NCBI GenBank assembly: GCA_029263275.1
Contig: JAJCXU010000512.1
Location: 1 to 6,061, forward strand
Direction: 5' to 3'
DNA from: Ilumatobacter sp.
Lineage (GTDB): Bacteria > Actinomycetota > Acidimicrobiia > Acidimicrobiales > Ilumatobacteraceae
DNA: 6,061 nt
Shown: positions 5,652 to 6,061 of the stretch, piece after piece
Layout of the letters: every line of letters starts with the position of its first letter
Numbering within the stretch: the stretch's first letter is position 1
Position numbers and translations under genes: made by a program
Notes under the pieces: model-generated
What the model was told of the DNA's origin: nothing
The model's database searches: none
What the model saw: only the letters and a program-made list of their open reading frames with translations

Positions 5652-6061
5652 TCAAGTGGTGTGGCGGAGGAGTCCTTGGTCGATGACGACGCGTTCGTCG
5701 CCGCCCGCCGCTGGCGTCGCGCTGGTGGTGAACACCGACTCGCCGTCGCCGATCGACCACGCTCGGACCGTCAACGAATCGCCCGGGATGACGGGCGACG
5801 CGAAGCGGCCCTCGATGTGGTGGAAGTTCGCCGGATCACTACCGCACGCGGCGTGCAGGAGCGCCCGGCCCGTGAAGCCATACGAGCAGAGCCCGTGGAG
5901 GATCGGCGTGTCGAACCCACCCCTGGCAGCAAAGGCCGGGTCGGTGTGGAGCGGGTTCCTGTCCCCCGACAAGCGATAGACGAACGCCTGATCGCGGTCG
6001 GTCACGTAGGTGACCTCGTGGTCAGGCGCCCGCTCCGGCGGCACGTTCTTGGGGCCTGACG
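5652..6061 (-). CDS. MaoC-like hot-dog hydratase, C-terminal part (cut by right edge)
   Basis: The visible 136 codons are open to the window edge, so the start is outside; an in-frame GTG at 6042-6044 is probably internal. The hydratase-2 signature is clear: AFVYRLSGDRNPLHTDPAFA with the D-x4-H catalytic pair (Asp codon 5961-5963, His codon 5946-5948), then GFDTPILHGLCSYGFTGRAL. A beta-rich stretch typical of the hot-dog fold follows (EGRFASPVIPGDSLTVRAW). Such enzymes hydrate trans-2-enoyl-CoA to (R)-3-hydroxyacyl-CoA or do the reverse, in fatty acid or sterol side-chain metabolism. The Pro/Gly-containing sequence before the domain (GPKNVPPERAPDHEV) resembles the linker of two-hot-dog proteins of about 280 residues, suggesting an N-terminal half beyond the edge. 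Exact substrate is not determinable. It converges with proS, 83 bases apart. Confidence 0.88.
   Translation of the reverse strand, partial: SGPKNVPPERAPDHEVTYVTDRDQAFVYRLSGDRNPLHTDPAFAARGGFDTPILHGLCSYGFTGRALLHAACGSDPANFHHIEGRFASPVIPGDSLTVRAWSIGDGESVFTTSATPAAGGDERVVIDQGLLRHTT

Overview
The window reads as chromosomal DNA of a GC-rich actinobacterium, most likely class Acidimicrobiia (Ilumatobacter-like). This is inferred from four things: the rimP-nusA-ylxR-infB order with proS close by, a septum-formation-domain lipoprotein of actinobacterial type, NusA and IF2 sequences of actinobacterial style, and a NusA tail carrying a YHxPGSxYYD module that I recall mainly from actinobacterial proteins. 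The lineage call rests on recognition only; no search was run.

Layout. Positions 1-2932 hold the leftward transcription/translation operon, read on the minus strand: rimP, nusA (ATGA overlap), ylxR (17-base overlap) and the 5' part of infB, which runs off the left edge. Its leader (about 2933-3061) holds a -10-like hexamer, a 9-bp hairpin with a T-rich 3' side (attenuator candidate), three 13-bp tandem repeats and a strong ribosome binding site. Upstream lies an 11-bp tandem repeat in 6.6 copies (3101-3173). Next is a leftward lipoprotein gene (3211-3693), then a 96-base divergent spacer, then rightward proS (3790-5568). proS converges on the 3' part of a MaoC-type hydratase gene (5652-6061, cut by the right edge). 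The convergent spacer carries two tandem copies of a GC-rich palindrome that can fold into a 14-bp hairpin, a probable two-way terminator or dispersed repeat.

How the genes work together. RimP matures the 30S subunit, NusA controls RNA polymerase pausing, termination and antitermination, YlxR is a small RNA-associated protein of the same operon, and IF2 starts translation. ProRS charges tRNA-Pro. The lipoprotein and the hydratase belong to envelope and lipid metabolism respectively and are neighbours rather than partners.

Nothing here amounts to a clearly new system. The least ordinary items are the 220-residue NusA C-terminal extension, the opposite charges of the tails on NusA versus RimP and IF2, and the layered repeats and hairpins in front of rimP.
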